From Patescibacteria group bacterium (GTDB lineage Bacteria; Patescibacteriota; Dojkabacteria; SC72; T1SED10-24): 14,886 nt of DNA. The translations under genes were made by a program, and so were the position numbers. Positions 14,101 to 14,886 of the stretch are shown here, in pieces. Within the stretch, counting starts at the first letter, position 1. Every line of letters begins with the position of its first letter. Location: assembly GCA_007130415.1 (NCBI GenBank), contig SLSN01000030.1, positions 1 to 14,886 on the forward strand, in the 5' to 3' direction. The notes below the pieces were generated by a model. It saw only the letters and a program-made list of their open reading frames with translations. It searched no databases and was not told the DNA's origin.

Positions 14101-14886
14101 TTATTGTTCGATTATATCAAAATTCTGCTGTAGTTGTCTCACTGAAGAAATCCAAGTGAGTCCGCGATTAAACTCTATCTCTTGATTATTCCCATCGTAA
14201 TATCTGATTCTGCTTGTGCGATCATCCTTCTCCCATTTACCATAGATGACCTTACCATCCTGTAAAACTGCCGCAGAACCTGAACCTGTTGTTGTAATAA
14301 CTAGTCTGTTGTAATTATCAACAGGGCCTTCGATTTTGACCTGTTGTATTACCACATTTTTTGCAGAAATCTGTTGCCCTGTTTCAAGATCAGTATCAGG
14401 TATACCGCCAATATTTCTGTAATACCTATTTGTATCTTTATCATATTCCCAAATTACATTGTAATTATCACTGTTTGAAAAAATTATTTTTCCTTTAAAA
14501 CGCTCACCTCTGCTATTTAAAGGGTCGTCATTTTTAAACTGCCAAGATTCAACCTCTGGGAAACCATCCCATCCTCTTTCCTGGGCTATCTCCCAGGTTT
14601 TAATGGTAGAAAAGTATTCATTATGTGGAGCTCTTCTTTCTGAAACTCTCCAAGCTCCAGCGGTAGCAATTGATTTGATACCATATCTACTAATGTTTCC
14701 TCCTGCGTTAACTCTTGGATCGCTAGATGCGGCAAAACCGTCATAAACAAATAGTGGGTCAAATGGACTTAGCCATTCAAGATAATATTGCCTTGCGCTT
14801 CGCATAGTCCCAACCTTGTTTGGGTCATTTCCCCAATATATTGCTAGTAATCTTGTAATTCCAGATTCTACAAGTGCCTCATAAAC
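14101..14886 (-). CDS. DUF3048 (YerB-like) exported protein, 5' end outside window
   Basis: The frame is open to the window edge; 261 residues are visible, and the N-terminus, including any signal or lipoprotein peptide, is missing. Motifs of DUF3048 follow in order: VYEALVESGITRLLAIY at the edge, VGTMRSARQYY, the FVYDGFAASSD segment, RRAPHNEYFST, WEYDKDTNRYYRN, TGQQISAKNVVIQ, GSGSAAVLQDGK and a final RGLTWISSV. An internal ATG at 14805 is not the start because the family sequence continues upstream. YerB-type proteins are extracytoplasmic lipoproteins of unclear function in Gram-positives. The next gene starts 16 bases after its stop, so this is probably the first visible gene of the minus-strand operon. 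Confidence 0.92.
   Translation of the reverse strand, partial: VYEALVESGITRLLAIYWGNDPNKVGTMRSARQYYLEWLSPFDPLFVYDGFAASSDPRVNAGGNISRYGIKSIATAGAWRVSERRAPHNEYFSTIKTWEIAQERGWDGFPEVESWQFKNDDPLNSRGERFKGKIIFSNSDNYNVIWEYDKDTNRYYRNIGGIPDTDLETGQQISAKNVVIQQVKIEGPVDNYNRLVITTTGSGSAAVLQDGKVIYGKWEKDDRTSRIRYYDGNNQEIEFNRGLTWISSVRQLQQNFDIIEQ

Noticed and set aside
1..14886. UGA-as-glycine code, as in Gracilibacteria and Absconditabacteria
   Set aside because: TGA ends the SecD-like gene and the 171-residue membrane gene, and no conserved gene has an in-frame TGA.
1..14886. Mobile element, CRISPR array or prophage
   Set aside because: I found no transposase, integrase, spaced direct repeats or phage structural motifs; the content is core and envelope genes.

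Overview
The window is an AT-rich (roughly one-third G+C by eye) stretch of bacterial chromosome. Short intergenic gaps, divergent core proteins, a large share of membrane and surface genes, and few Shine-Dalgarno sequences suggest a small-genome lineage of the Candidate Phyla Radiation (Patescibacteria). A more exact placement, such as Dojkabacteria, would be a guess. TAA, TAG and TGA all act as stops and no conserved gene has an internal TGA, so the standard bacterial code fits. I see no phage, IS element, CRISPR array or plasmid gene.

Layout. (1) 1-876 is the 3' part of a secreted protein ending in a DUF1566/Lcl domain. (2) 877-1162 is a leader with competing RNA hairpins and a possible tiny ORF. 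It is followed by rny (RNase Y) and ymdB (calcineurin-like phosphoesterase), a well-known RNA-turnover pair. (3) 3497-3944 is a T-rich gap with no convincing gene. It leads to an HU gene that has a near-perfect Shine-Dalgarno and is closed by a strong terminator. (4) 4325-7268 is a tight three-gene run: a CAP-domain surface protein with Ig-like domains and a C-terminal membrane anchor, a nine-helix membrane protein of unknown role, and an archaeal-style UMP kinase-like protein. (5) greA runs the other way, converging with the kinase gene. Its promoter has consensus -35 and -10 hexamers and implies an almost leaderless mRNA. (6) A divergent block follows: tRNA-Glu(CUC), trmD, a small basic unknown protein, serS and an HD-domain hydrolase. 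All four protein genes are nearly contiguous. (7) The remainder is a minus-strand operon, read from the right edge inward: a DUF3048 (YerB-like) exported protein (5' end outside), a winged-helix protein fused to a degenerate nucleotidyltransferase fold, a SecD-like membrane protein, a small membrane protein, and miaA. miaA overlaps the HD gene tail to tail by 43 bp.

Together the middle genes serve translation and RNA metabolism: tRNA-Glu, TrmD (m1G37), MiaA (i6A37), SerRS, GreA, RNase Y and YmdB. The flanking genes build the cell surface. The best candidates for something undescribed are the minus-strand operon with a SecD-like protein that lacks the TM4 aspartate signature, the structured rny leader, the CAP/nine-TM/kinase operon, and the small protein between trmD and serS.
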